A DNA stretch of 64,000 bases from Hanleya hanleyi (lineage: Eukaryota > Mollusca > Polyplacophora > Lepidopleurida > Hanleyidae): positions 1 to 64,000 of the forward strand of contig JAVTVY010025343.1 in the NCBI GenBank assembly GCA_036873755.1, in the 5' to 3' direction. Each line of letters opens with the position of its first letter. Position 1 is the stretch's first letter. Shown piece after piece: positions 18,783-30,164 of this stretch. Made by a program: the position numbers and the translations under genes. The notes under the pieces are model-generated. The model made no database searches, was not told where the DNA came from, and worked only from the letters and a program-made list of their open reading frames with translations.

Positions 18783-18863
18783 TAAGTCAACAAGAATGGG
18801 TTAGAATACAGGGTACAAATAGAATACAGGGTACAAATAGTAGGGTTAAGGTACAAAAATTCT

Positions 18864-18946
18864 GTCAGGAGTAGGATTCGAACCTACGACAGCATTCGCC
18901 GACCAGCACTTAATACCGGCGCCTTAGACCACTCGGCCATCCTGAC
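18864..18946 (-). tRNA. tRNA-Leu(UAA) inside the Maverick
   Basis: 83 nt. Perfect 7-bp acceptor stem (GTCAGGA/TCCTGAC), D arm in TGGCCGAGTGG (a good A box), anticodon loop ATTAAGT giving anticodon UAA, a class II extra arm with a 4-bp stem, T arm GTAGG-TTCGAAT-CCTAC (a good B box) and discriminator A, as required for leucine. A TTTTT Pol III terminator follows within about 5 bases. It lacks encoded CCA. It is on the same strand as polB, 40 bases after its stop, so it also lies in the polB 3' untranslated region. It looks functional. Confidence 0.92.
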
Positions 18947-18985
18947 TTTTACATTTGTGTATCAACAGTTATAGTTCGACATTGT

Positions 18986-21900
18986 TCACAAGTCCAAGTA
19001 GGTGGTGCTCACACCGTCGGCCAACACTTTTCGTTTGGAGTAAAAGAAAGTAAAGGCGTCTCGTTGCTGAATGTACGTCCGCATCTGGTGATCCACCACC
19101 CGAAATCCTCGGTTAGTACCACTGGCATTGGCCTGGCTTTGCAGCACGTTCAAGTACAAGGCTTTGTCGATGTTGGGATCGCGCCGGCTCACCCCTTTGC
19201 AGCTAAACTTATTTTCGTCTCCTCCGTAACAGTAATACGTCTTGGAGGAGAGACCAATCATAGCATCCCCACTCCACTCCAGCTTGAACAGGCCCGGCGT
19301 ACGCTTATCGTACTGGTAATGGTCACGTCGAGGTAGCCACTGGTCCCGTTCCGCTTCATACTGGGTACGTAACTCCGGTTTCACCAGGGACTCCCAATCC
19401 GCATTAGAGACGGCCATGTAGGCCGAGTCGGTATCCATCTCCATGAGTTGCCAGTCTGAGGGATTAAAATACACACCCATGAAATCATAGAGAAACTGCA
19501 GCATCCTCAGCTTAGCCACCTGATATACCATACATCCAATCTGCAGGGGTAGGTTGTAACGGATAGTCTTCTTGGCTGAAGTGACTTCATAGGTGTCGTC
19601 ATCGATGACCTCCACGGACCGAAACAGAGGAGAATTGACTTTTTTGCGGGCTTGGGCAGTAGTACAAATGTTCACGTTGACATGCTTATCCTAGTTCGTA
19701 ACCGTTTTTCCATAATAACCATTGCCAGTCAACTTCCAACATTCACCGATGATGGCCTCACTCGGGTATTCATCACCTTGACGACGGGCCGACGTCACGA
19801 TGTCGGCATTCTCCGCAAAACAAGCGTCGGGTACGTACTGTATCACTTGATATATTTGGGTAATTTCCAAACCGTGGTTCATGTACCACTGCAGTAAGGG
19901 CGTGCCCAGCAAGATTTTCTCGGCCCACATACTACCAATCAACATCCGTCGAGGTTGAGGCAAACACTCGTGTTGCTCCGCATAGGTCCTCATGGTGTCC
20001 CCAATATCAGCCCGACCCACCAGCGTGTTCTTAAAGATGGGAGGGCACTGGGCGAAGAGAGGCTTGAGAGTGTCGGGAACATGCAAATCACATTCGACAA
20101 AGCCGTAGAGGTCCCCCGAACGAATGGCGTCCAACATCTGTGGCAGACTCAGAAGTCGCCGACGACTCAAGGGGTACTCGCGCTCTTTTAGGAAACGTCG
20201 TAAATGGGGTAGGGCCTGACACATCGTGTGAAATTCACACTCCCACATTTCAATCAGATGGTATCCTCTCTCTTTCACATAATCACCGTTCGCCACCACT
20301 TCTTCCCGTAATTCTTGCGGTGTTTTTCCACGTCGCTCGTTGAAGCGTCCAGCGCTGAAATGGCATTCGTGGCCGTGCCAATAGCAACCGTACAATTGGA
20401 ATACGGTGGGTGTGCTACCCACCAGGGCAAACCCCATCGACGGGAAGTCGACGATCTCCTATGCGCTTCTCTGTGGCGTTGGTCTGGTGTCGTATATAAA
20501 TGGCCCGTCGATAGGCTTCCCAATCCAACCACTGATCAGCCAGATGCTTGTAGGGTGTACGTTGCGGTGTAAAATGCCGATCTTCCGCCAACCAACGTGT
20601 ATAATAGCCACTGGGCATAGGTTGGGCCAGCGACCACAGGTACAAGGCATTCGCATCGAAACCGATGATCTTAGCACAGGGTTTTCCACTGGGGAGAGTA
20701 GTGACGTCCTTCTCGTGATAACGGTGAAAAATAAGACTCGGGCCGCCCACAATGTTCTGCTTTAGACAATCATGCATGTCTGCATCTTTTTGCTGTATCA
20801 GCGAGAAGTACGTAGCACACTCTTGAAAAAGATGGCGAAGCGCCAGACCCGGTAAACTCAAGCACTCCTTGAAGATGTCGACGTGCATTTGGCGACGAAA
20901 GAGTTGCACCATTTTCTCGGCCGCTTCCAGGAAAGGAACCACATCTAGGTTATTATACCATATCAGGAAATCTCGCAAGGTCTGCATATGTTCATCGTTC
21001 CATACCTGCTGTAGTTCCCGGTACGTGTCTTCCGGACATTCCACTTGCTTCAAATCATCAAAGAAGGCGTCCCGAGGTGGCAACTGTGTTTCCTGCAAAC
21101 GGTCGAGCGATGATATATACGTGTAAGGGAACCTCCCTTTGGTTTGTGCACAGTTATAGGCCTTGACCCACTGATCATAGCTACAATTAGGAGCTAAATA
21201 GTTCCGTACATCCAGGAAATGCAGTGATGTGGTAGTGAGGGCCATATGATTATTGATCTTTTTGATGACGGACTTGATGGTATTAGCCTGGGCCAAGTAA
21301 GGGTAAAGAAATTCCTTCACCATGTTCAAATCATAACGTCCCGAATTGAAACCTAGCACCGGTAACTGACCTAGATATTGTAGGAAGCGCACTTTCAATT
21401 TCTCCGCATACGGTTTCGGTAAAGGCACATCCTGCGACTGCAGAGGCTGCGACTGCAGGGGCTGCGACTCGGGCTCGGACTCGGACTCTTCATCGTCACT
21501 AAACGCTACACCCGGTATAGGAATCCGATCGCTCAGCTGGTCCAGTACGTCCTGGAACTTGGACACCAATAGTTCTGTACTAGCCGCACTGCTCTAAATA
21601 CTCCATCATGCGGGTGATCAACTCATGGGAATCTCCCGTGGACACGAAACACACCGGTGCAGCGTCATAGCCAGGTACGTTGCTGGAAATACTGACACTC
21701 AGAGGAATATGGCGCTGCGTCCACTGCGTTTTCGCTGAAAACATGTCCATGGGCTGCAACAGGGCCTCAAAATCGTAACACGCCCGGTAGGGAAAATAAC
21801 GATCCGCCTCCGGTATCATCACACCCTCATCGGCCAGTTCCTGGAAAATAGTAGGCGTATTATGATACACTCCACCCGGATATACTCGCTTGACACTGTT

Positions 21901-22886
21901 GTCACAGATTTTCTCGTGGCGATGTAAGTTGTAAGACTGTTTAAACACACGATGGCATTGGGCACAACTGAAAGACTGAGCGTACTGGCTCATATTGCAG
22001 ATCAGCGAAAAATGACTCACGCCATTGTCGTCGAACACATTGACTTTCATCGTAGCAGCATACCGTTCTGTTGAACGACGAACCAATTCAGCCACAAATG
22101 TATCCTCCTCGCATCGTAATCGGTATACAAAGATATTGATGTTGAACAGTGTTTCTACGTCATCCAAATTCTTGAACGGCACTCCACGGAAGTGCCGCTT
22201 ATCCAAGTCTTGCTGCTGTAAATACTGTCCCAATAGTCATTGGCCACTGTGTCACAAGACTGGGGGTTACACTCGTCCACATGCACGGCCAAACACCGAA
22301 ACAGACATTTCCGGTCTTTGTAGGGCCCCTTTACCCCTGCTGTTAATGCATACAGGCCGGGTCGATGAAGCAACCACGGAGGTAATAGTACAGGAGCACC
22401 GATAGGATGATCTCTCATTTTCGTGACGAAAAATGTGACGTTGGTCACCATTTCCACAAGCCATTGGGTATTGGGGCGTTGCAACCGGGCCCATTCCAAT
22501 GGATCCAACGTAGTCAATTGGTCGATGAGTGGCTCCAGAGAAATCGCATCCGTCACCGTGAACGGCTGATCAAACACATAGGTATTATTGCTGGGATAAT
22601 AATACCGCACCTGATCCGTCTCCTTGTGCCGTAAAATGTACCCGAATGTCATATTCAACCTGAACGTTGTCACCTGATCTGCGAAAATGTTCTCGGCATG
22701 GGTAGACAGATACGTGAGGTCCTGCAGCCGAAAGTTATACAAGTCCAATAGACGACGGTCACGGTGAAAACAATGGCGTATGGTAGCCCAGTGACGTTGA
22801 TAAATGTCCCTGACACGCTCGTCTTCAGGCAAGACTTCAACCGGAGGTGCTGCTGGGTCCCAGGGAAAATCTTCTCCACGTCTCAT
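18986..22886 (-). pseudogene. Protein-primed family B DNA polymerase, multiply broken
   Basis: The first in-frame ATG is 22886 (MRRGEDFPWDP). Coding continues through four pieces separated by frameshifts near 22230, 21590 and 20430 and an in-frame TAG at 19691. All key motifs remain: a C2H2-like zinc finger (CAQC..HRHEKIC, ~21.9 kb), exonuclease I YDFEALL (~21.78 kb), Exo II GFNSGRYDL (~21.33 kb), Exo III YNNLDVV (~20.95 kb), polymerase A GFDANALYL (~20.65 kb), B KLTGNGYYGKT (~19.72 kb) and C DTDSAYM (~19.42 kb). This is the Maverick replicase. An acidic Glu/Ser/Pro-Gln insert lies near 21.45 kb. As read, no functional enzyme can be made. Confidence 0.93.
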
Positions 22887-22991
22887 GCTTTTCGTCTCAT
22901 ACAAGCGGATAGGCAAGCAGACAGACAGGCAAGGCTGGCAGGCGGGTCAGGTCAGGTAAGTCAGATTGCAATCAATACTAAAAATCGACTC

Positions 22992-22999
22992 CTTTTATA
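22992..22999 (-). promoter_or_regulatory. TATA box of the polymerase gene
   Basis: TATAAAAG on the minus strand, 106 bases upstream of ATG 22886 and immediately inside the right terminal array. An identical box is found in the left copy at 5288-5295. Confidence 0.6.
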
Positions 23000-23000
23000 C

Positions 23001-23438
23001 GTTTTTCTACAATCCGCCATCTTAAACCCACCTCCCACCATCCACCCACGCCGCCATCTTAAACCCACCTCCCACCATCCACCCACGCCGCCATCTTAAA
23101 CCCACCTCCCACCATCCACCCACGCCGCCATCTTAAACCCACCTCCCACCATCCACCCACGCCGCCATCTTAAACCCACCTCCCACCATCCACCCACGCC
23201 GCCATCTTAAACCCACCTCCCACCATCCACCCACGCCGCCATCTTAAACCCACCTCCCACCATCCACCCACGCCGCCATCTTAAACCCACCTCCCACCAT
23301 CCACCCACACCCCACGTGACATCAATACTCGCTTCTGATTGGATGACACGTGACGTCACAAAGGTCATATGCTAATTTCTGAAACTCGCGCATGCGCAGT
23401 GACGCGCCATTTGTTCAATTTACTCTTTGTATACTACT
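23001..23438. repeat. Right terminal inverted repeat with 37-bp array
   Basis: About 8 copies of the 37-bp unit (23013-23306), inverted relative to the left end and all of the TTTAAG variant. About 130 unique terminal bases follow, including a palindromic TGACGTCA (CRE/ATF-type site, 23351-23358). The array is much shorter than the left one (8 versus about 23 units). Confidence 0.9.
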
Positions 23439-23445
23439 TACATGG

Positions 23446-23755
23446 CTAAGTTCGAATGCTGGAGTTCAAGATTGAGAGAGATTCTTTTTATCAAGCAGCT
23501 ACTTTAGAAGATCTTTCTAGTCGAGTAAAAGAAGACAGTATGTTAGGTTATTTGAAAGAAACCGGTTTGTTGCATAAGTTTTAGTGCATGTTTTAGTGTG
23601 TTGTGTTGATTACTTCTGGATTGCTGAGTTGTTGACTTGTTTTTGTTGGAATACTTGGAGTTTTGTTTGATCGTCGCTATACAGCTGAAATATTGATGAA
23701 CGCGTGCCGTTAAACTTGAATTCGTTCTCTCTCTCTCTCTCTCTCTCTCGCTCCC
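23446..23755 (+). mobile_element. LINE 3' end, 5'-truncated
   Basis: Begins in the C-terminal coding part (FKIERDSFYQAATLEDLF..LGYLKETGLL, stop near 23583). A 3' UTR follows with TTTGATCGTCGCTATACAGC and AAATATTGATGAACG, then a TC-rich tail. The pattern matches the last domain of mollusc Nimb/I-like LINEs and recurs at 26.2, 27.4 and 61.6 kb. It abuts the right end of the Maverick. Confidence 0.75.
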
Positions 23756-24373
23756 TGAGAAGTTAGAGCATTTCCATTTTGATGTTCTGTCAACGTCTGT
23801 ACTTAAAAGAGCAACAAACGTATGGCCGTATAAATTTCTAATAGTTCTGTCATTTTTTATTGCCACAAGTTAGTAGCAGCACTCTGCTGTACTGACATAA
23901 AAAAAACCCTCAAATAACAGATACTTGACTAAATGTAATTTGTTTTCCCCACAAATCAACCATTCAGACCCAAATTTCTTTCATTTCAATCTAAGTTATT
24001 TTAGGGATATTAGGCTAAAATTGCAACGGATAGTTAAATGGTTCTAGGGCATTTAATCTGTAATTTTATTGTAAGAATCACGTTGAAGTTGAAAAAAATG
24101 ATGAAGCAATTCCAATATTCGTCAAACCAGGCTTCTCAAATGTAAAAACCAGAAATTCGAAAGAAGTACTTAACTTGCTCGCGTGTGTTACAGGTTGGAC
24201 CAACACAAGGACGGGAACATAACGTGTTGGACGAACAGAAGTCAGAAATAAATAACCAACAGAATTATGATCATATACATAGTGCTGCTATATAGAGGGA
24301 TCGGGATAGCGAAATAAAAGGCCGAATCCTTCGAATAGGATGATTCTAATGTTTTGATCTAATTTAACCTGTA
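23756..24373. other. Non-coding stretch, no gene seen
   Basis: AT-rich sequence without recognisable genes or repeats. Confidence 0.5.
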
Positions 24374-24672
24374 CACTCTCAATTACATGTTTAGCGTTAG
24401 AACACTAAAAGCGAGGTTCTGTTTGAGCACACGTTCCGGCCTAATCGCGTTTAGGCTGTGAACACATGGAGTTTAGGTTATAAACGCATAGACGTTTAGG
24501 ATTTAAACCGATGTGTTTAGATTTAAAAGACCTATGTGTTTATAACCTAAACGTCTATGCGTTTATAACCTAAACTCCATGTGTTCACAGCCTAAACGCG
24601 ATTAGGCCGGAACGTGTGCTCAAACAGAACCTCGCTTTTAGTGTTCTAACGCTAAACATGTAATTGAGAGTG
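24374..24672. mobile_element. 299-bp near-perfect palindromic MITE
   Basis: Arms of about 130 bases starting CACTCTCAATTACATG are almost exact inverted copies around a short centre. TA dinucleotides flank both ends, as expected for Tc1/mariner-type target duplication. The arms contain repeated TTTAGG/CCTAAA blocks. There is no coding capacity. Confidence 0.8.
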
Positions 24673-24784
24673 TAGTTAATTTCATTTTCACGAAATCGCA
24701 GATAGACGTTCTTCGTATGCTGGATGCTGCATTCGTCCGTGAAAATGCAACCCTGGAAGTCTTCTCCTGTAACCATGCATAGCG

Positions 24785-24885
24785 TTATGGCGTAACCTAT
24801 GTTTGATTTTGTTTGATCGTCGCTTTATAGCTGAAATATTGCTGAAGGCGACATTAAACCTTAATACTTTCTCTCTCTCTCTCAG
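24785..24885 (+). mobile_element. LINE/SINE 3' tail fragment
   Basis: Contains TTTGATCGTCGCTTTATAGC, TGAAATATTGCTGAAGGCGA and CATTAAACCTTAATAC, then a TC repeat: only the 3' tail of the LINE family seen at 23.4 kb. Confidence 0.65.
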
Positions 24886-26219
24886 TGTTTTTCTTTTATT
24901 ACACCCCCAATAGTGAATGGTCTAGTTTCTCTCATCATCCGACGCAGCTGCTCAAAGATTCCCATCCTTTCTACATTATCTAATTACAACGAAAATGTTT
25001 AAATAGCGATGAAGACAAAATCCTGTTTTGTCCAACCCACCCGTGTGTCTTATCACAACATTACAAATAGACTCAATTACGTCGACAAAAAGTAACCAGA
25101 AATATGGCCATGATTAGATACGCATATTGCACTGTGGAGCTATTGCATATTGCGCGATAAACGTACATTGTGAATTGAAAGTTGACTATCACATCACTAC
25201 ATAAAGTGTATGGATGTTACTTTATGAAAAAAAGGATGTCTCGTTCGGATGTTTTGGTGTTGAAAGAGAAGTATTGTAGCGGAATTTTCTTCTGTGTTTC
25301 TAGGCTATAGAATACTATATCTTGAAAACTCAATGTCTAAGTATGCTGCCACCAGCACCACTCGGGGTGATACATTTTGTGTTAATCCGTATTTACTTAT
25401 GCGACACTTGAGGGAGAATAGTTCAAAAATCGATTTTGATTGTATTTGACTCAGTAGTTCATCTGGTGTGTTCTTCTTAAATCTCTGCATCGAGTTTTCC
25501 GCTTTCCAATTTACAACCAACTCTTCATATTAATCATCATATATCTTCTTCGGAGGTGTCGCTAACAATGGGATATGTTCTTCGTCTTGTCACCGGTTCC
25601 GGTACTGTCATATAGTTGTTATGTCATCTACTAGACTAATATATTACTCTTTGAATTGTTAAGCTTATTTCGCCTACACTTCTTTATCATTGGCAGTTTG
25701 TATTCGATATAGAAATTTTCGCTCTCTGCAACTTTGCAATAAACTATAGCTGAACATGCAATGATCAACGTCAACTATCCATTCTTTTTCTTGGGCGTCT
25801 TTGTGGTGTGCTATTTTAAATATTTTCGAGAGGTTTTACATTTTGAGACGCTTGTGCAGTTTTCCGTGAATTTTCATTATTAATTTCATATCAACACAAT
25901 ATCTCAATTCAATGCATAATATGATTACATTTAGGCGTCTGATTCGTCATTCAATATACATCCATTGTCCACAATAGAATTTCTAAATCATAATTCAAAC
26001 ACCCCTTTTACATTATTCCGTCAGCACTTATGCAAAAAAGGTATACACATAAAAAGAAAACAAGAGGTGTGCTTCAGTATACGTCCAACAACATGAACAA
26101 GGCCGATCATGTCTTTGAACATTAGAGAGGAAAATTATTTAAAAAAACCCTCTAGGTTATACTCATCTGAACCGTCAGAAACGTTTCGATCAGGTGATGT
26201 AGAATCGGCCATACACGAT
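24886..26219. other. Non-coding stretch with possible pLTR relic
   Basis: No gene. Near 25930-26060 the words GGCGTCTGATTCGTCATTCA, ATTGTCCACAATAGAAT and AATCATAATTC recall the Penelope-like terminal repeats, strongly diverged. Confidence 0.4.
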
Positions 26220-26925
26220 TAACTCACGAACTTCAACTAAAAAAAGAGCCAGTCCCAAGGTGTGTTCCATGCCATGATGATCTCACGGTGGAACACATTC
26301 TTATCGAATGCATAGATGTTAAGATTGTAAGAGATGCTTTTTATCGAGTGACTACTTTGAAAGATCTTTTTATTAAGGTGAGGGAGGATTGCATCTTGGG
26401 TTATTTGAGCGAAATGTTTTGCATTTTATAAAACTAGTACTGTGTTCCATTCTCAGTCTAGATTTTCTGTCTAAATTACAACATGTACATCATTTTATTT
26501 TTGAAAAAAAATATTTTATTTATTTGACATTATTCTCTGGTTTGTATTTCTGATTTCAAAAATACCTTTTGGAATTACTTTTATTCATTTATCAAACGAT
26601 ATGCATCATGGGAGGTCTGTTTCATTCCGGACTCGTCCGGAATTCGAGTTTAATGTGCTGACCGGCCATTTAGGTCTTGGAATGTGGCGTCTCATGTTCA
26701 AATGTAAGCAGTGTTTTGATCTATAATGTCTCCCGTAAAACAATCTTGTTTTACACCCTCACTAAAGAGAAATCGGGCTGATACATGTTTGTATGATTCA
26801 ATGCGTTGGATTACTAAGTTAGTGACTTGAATACTTAGAATTTTGTTTGATTGTCGCTATATAGCTGAAATATTGCTGAACGCAACATTAAACCTTAATT
26901 CTCTTTCTCTATCTTAGAAAAACAT
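26220..26925 (+). mobile_element. LINE 3' end with internal insertion
   Basis: The coding end is recognisable: VPCHDDLTVEHILIECIDVK, then IVRDAFYRVTTLKDLF and a stop near 26430. The 3' tail (TTGTTTGATTGTCGCTATAT..CATTAAACC) resumes near 26790. Compared with the 27.4-kb copy, about 340 bases are inserted between the two parts. Confidence 0.7.
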
Positions 26926-27424
26926 ATCGAGGGGCATATATGCATACTATTGTACCAAACTAACATATGTATTTGTTATTCACCCTCCGCCAAAACTAAT
27001 CCACTTCAAAGAGTGTAGCTACTAAGATATACGAAAAATTCTCTTAGATGTTACGTTAGTAAAACCAAAAGTTAATCTCTTTAATTCTGAACAAAAAGCT
27101 GTTTCTTATAGTCAAAATACAAAAGTTTTATATCATTAAATCTCGAGAGACAAAAGTGACGTTACACAGCGTCGACTGACTTTTGAACTTGGGTTTTCTC
27201 TGTTTTGCAATATATCTCAAATATTACCCATCGCACGAAAATAATGTTTCGATATATTAGCACAGTAGATATGATGATTGAAATTGATGATGATGATTGT
27301 CGATTGATGATTGATGATTGTCCGCTGGGGGAAATGTCCACTGGGGGAAATGTCCGTACCCCGATTGAAATGACGGATTCGTTTTGGTTCAAGGTGTCGT
27401 ATTTTAGATATATTAAAGTATCTG
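26926..27424. other. Non-coding stretch, no gene seen
   Basis: AT-rich. A short ATTGATGATTGATGATTGT-like microrepeat lies near 27280-27320. Nothing else recognised. Confidence 0.5.
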
Positions 27425-27765
27425 TTAACTCACGAACATTTACTGAAACAAGAGCCAGTCCCAAGGTGCATTCCATGCCATGAAGATCTCACAGTGAAAC
27501 ATTCTTATCGACTCTATGGATTTTAAGGTTGTAAGATATTTTTTTTATCGAGTAGCTACTTTAGAATATCTTTTTAGTCGGTTGAAAAAAGGGTGTATCT
27601 TAGTTTATTTCAGAGATTTTGATTTGTTGTATAACTTTTCAATGTGTTGCATCACTAAGTTATTGACTCGACCACCTAGAATTTTGTTTGATCGTCGCTA
27701 TATAGCTGAAATATTGTTGAAACTTAATTCTCTCTCTCTCTCTCTCTCTCTCTCTTCCGTAGTCA
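27425..27765 (+). mobile_element. LINE 3' end, 5'-truncated
   Basis: Same family as 26.2 kb: starts at ACTCACGAACATTTACTGAA, has the PCHEDLT-like coding end with small frameshifts, the GATCGTCGCTATATAGCTGA tail and a (TC)n end. Several indels interrupt the reading frame. Confidence 0.7.
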
Positions 27766-28685
27766 GTCTGAATCATTTCTGCATGCAATTTGTTCTCTGT
27801 GATTTTGAGTATTTCTGGGGTTTAAAGCTGCATGGTGTTATACCAGATTTTTTTGGTAAGATACTTCGTGAACGTTTTGACATCTGTCCATGGTGAAATT
27901 TTGAGTTGATTCGTCAGATTTTCGCTGTTCGCCAAAATTCGTCAGAATTTGTCTCGTCCAGCCTGGCTGGGTTGACCATGATAGCCATTTTCCTTGTGTA
28001 GACAGTTGCCGCTGCGTTAAATGGAACGTTGTCATATGAGGAATTCTCGTTGAATATCGTTTTTAAAATTTAAGTAACTACTTCGAAAACACTGTGTTAA
28101 TATTTAACGCGGACTGGTTGTAAAACTATTTACACGCCATTCTAAACATGTTGAACCATGCGTGAAAATTAATGAAACATTCGAGTAATGAAAAACGGAA
28201 AATATTCCACTTAAATCTTAGAGGCCAGGGGCAAGGGTACATGGTACCTGCTGTTGCAGCAAGCATTCCAGTAAAATCAATTCCCGAATATCTTCAATCT
28301 TGAACTAAATGCGACGTTGAACCTCTCTTTCACTCTCCATCTTGAATCATGTTAAAAGCTCGAAGATTCTGGATCGCAACAGGAAAATACCCCCCCCCCC
28401 CCGCTTCTACTAATTGATTATGAAGTGTGCAAGTCTTCATTGAATAGCTGTCCACATCAGGAGACTAATACTGGCTGCACGAAGAATCAAGTGTCTTCTT
28501 TTGGGGGATATCAAATCCAGTATCATGTACATTTTTATGACAGAAACGAAATTGGGGAATCTCCCCCACCTTTCCCCCCAACACCATCCATACCGAGCCA
28601 TATAATCCATCCTCATGCCTCTCCGTTATGAATTTATATTTTCATGCTGTGTATAACTGGGTTAACAATATAGAAATGAGACTAC
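27766..28685. other. Non-coding stretch, no gene seen
   Basis: No gene or RNA recognised. A C homopolymer lies near 28390-28402. Confidence 0.5.
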
Positions 28686-28689
28686 ATGT

Positions 28690-28884
28690 TACATGTGTAT
28701 GACCGAGTATACAGGTTTCATGTGAATGACCGAGTATACAGGTTACATGTGTATGACCCAGTATACAGGTTACATGTGTATGACCCAGTATACAGGTTAC
28801 ATGTGTATGACCCAGTATACAGGTTAGATGTGTATGACCCAGTATACAGGTTACATGTGTATGGCCGAGTATACAGGTTACAAT
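28690..28884. repeat. 27-bp minisatellite
   Basis: About seven tandem copies of a 27-bp unit built on TACATGTGTATGACCCAG plus TATACAGGT. The unit is nine codons, so it stays open on both strands and fuses in frame with the YqaJ-like reading frame next to it. Confidence 0.9.
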
Positions 28885-28889
28885 TTTCT

Positions 28890-29193
28890 CTAAGAAGTGT
28901 GTTTTCTGCCAGCAGTCACTCACACTTGCATGACGAATATTATAAGGACACTCAATTGCAAGGTCACAGTCACACGTACAGATACCATCTGGAGATGCTC
29001 CAACATGAGGACACTTGGACATGATGAACGGACCACATGGCTGAACAACAAAGTTTGAGTGAGACGAAGACAAGGACTGGTTATAATTGGTACGCGCGGT
29101 TTCTTCCTTTTCCTTTCCCCACTGTACAACTGGTGGAAAAATTAATGTTTTAGTGTTTTTACCCCGTAAAACCGAATTCTTCTTTGCATTCAT
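28890..29193 (-). pseudogene. YqaJ-type nuclease domain relic
   Basis: A minus-strand frame from ATG 29193 shows WGKEKEETARTNY, a PHVGASPDG motif and LAIECPYN, in the order of the YqaJ/lambda-exonuclease-like domain found in many metazoan mobile genes (GxxxE, GASPDG, LEIKCPY). The catalytic E..K pair of the last motif reads A..E here, so it should be inactive. The frame then runs into the 27-bp minisatellite. No full-length gene is visible; it is a truncated copy. Confidence 0.6.
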
Positions 29194-29410
29194 TGTTTTG
29201 TTACGTCAAGGATAATAGAAAAACGCAACAGAAAGAATTGTAAAGTCGAGTGAAGTATTTATTTACAATTCTAAAATCATATACAAATTAAGATAAGTTA
29301 ACACAGCAAATTAATCTTGAATAAAATCCTAATTCTTACTATTATACCGGTGTATCTCTCAAAGTTCGTATCGATGTACAGTTCGTGACGTGCTGGATTA
29401 GCGTCCCTCT

Positions 29411-29911
29411 ATTTGTGTATGCTACAAGATCGGTCAGAGATGAAGCTCAGTTTGCTAACTAATAAATACAAAACAAACACAGCAGTTTGTGATAAGGTCA
29501 CTTATTATAAATGACAGAGCAGGTCAAAGAAATAATGACCGACGAGTAATGGGGGCATATACCAATGAAATAATCCAATAAAGTGTCAAGATCAAGACAT
29601 GCCCCCAAAGAGAGAAATTTTGAATAAAGTTTGTACCCAGCAAAGGTGGGGGCAGAAAAAGGGCCGAAAAAGGGAAATAACAGAAAAATCTGGGTGGGTG
29701 GAGAGGGTTTTTCCAGTACCAATAACGGTGAATAAATTTTGCGTCTTCTCAGTATGGCATCCAGCATCTAAAAGGCTGAACGAATGCTGATGCAATCGAT
29801 TGTTGCTATGGGTACCTCGTGCAAGGGTGTCTAGGTGCAGCAGAACAAGGTTAGGGGCAGATAACTCTAAGTGTACATACACAAATATCATTATCTGGCA
29901 ATAATTTTTAT
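29411..29911 (-). repeat. Ngaro terminal repeats A2 and B2
   Basis: A2 (29712-29911) is a near-identical direct copy of 35623-35822. B2 (29411-29664) is a near-identical copy of B1 at 29910-30164. Confidence 0.88.
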
Positions 29912-30164
29912 TTGTGCATGCTACAAGATCGGTCAGAGATGAAGCTCAGTTTGCTAACTAATAAATACAAAACAAACACAGCAGTTTGTGATAAGGTCAT
30001 TTATTATAAATGACAGAGCAGGTCAAAGAAATAATGACCGACGAGTAATGGGGGCATATACCAATGAAATAATCCAATAAAGTGTCAAGATCAAGACATG
30101 CCCCCAAAGAGAGAAATTTTGAATAAAGTTTGTACCCAGCAAATGTGGGGGCAGAAAAAGGGCC
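29910..30164 (-). repeat. Ngaro internal repeat B1
   Basis: Starts ATTTGTGCATGCTACAAGAT on + and matches 29411-29664 with very few differences. It directly abuts A2. Confidence 0.85.

Larger units (their letters stand above)
4320..23438. mobile_element. Maverick/Polinton (adintovirus-like) endogenous element
   Basis: About 19.1 kb bounded by inverted termini starting AGTAGTATACAAAGAGT at 4320 and ending with its complement (ACTCTTTGTATACTACT) at 23438, the AG..CT ends expected of Polintons. It encodes a protein-primed PolB, an rve integrase with chromodomain, a packaging ATPase, an adenain-like protease, and hexon and penton capsid proteins, so the family call is firm. The six bases outside each end (cacgcg and tacatg) differ at three positions, all transitions, so a decayed 6-bp target duplication is possible but unproven. 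Several core genes are interrupted. GC content is visibly higher than in the flanks. Confidence 0.95.

Noticed and set aside
28690..28884. CRISPR-like regular repeats
   Set aside because: The units are contiguous with no unique spacers, in a eukaryotic context; this is a minisatellite.
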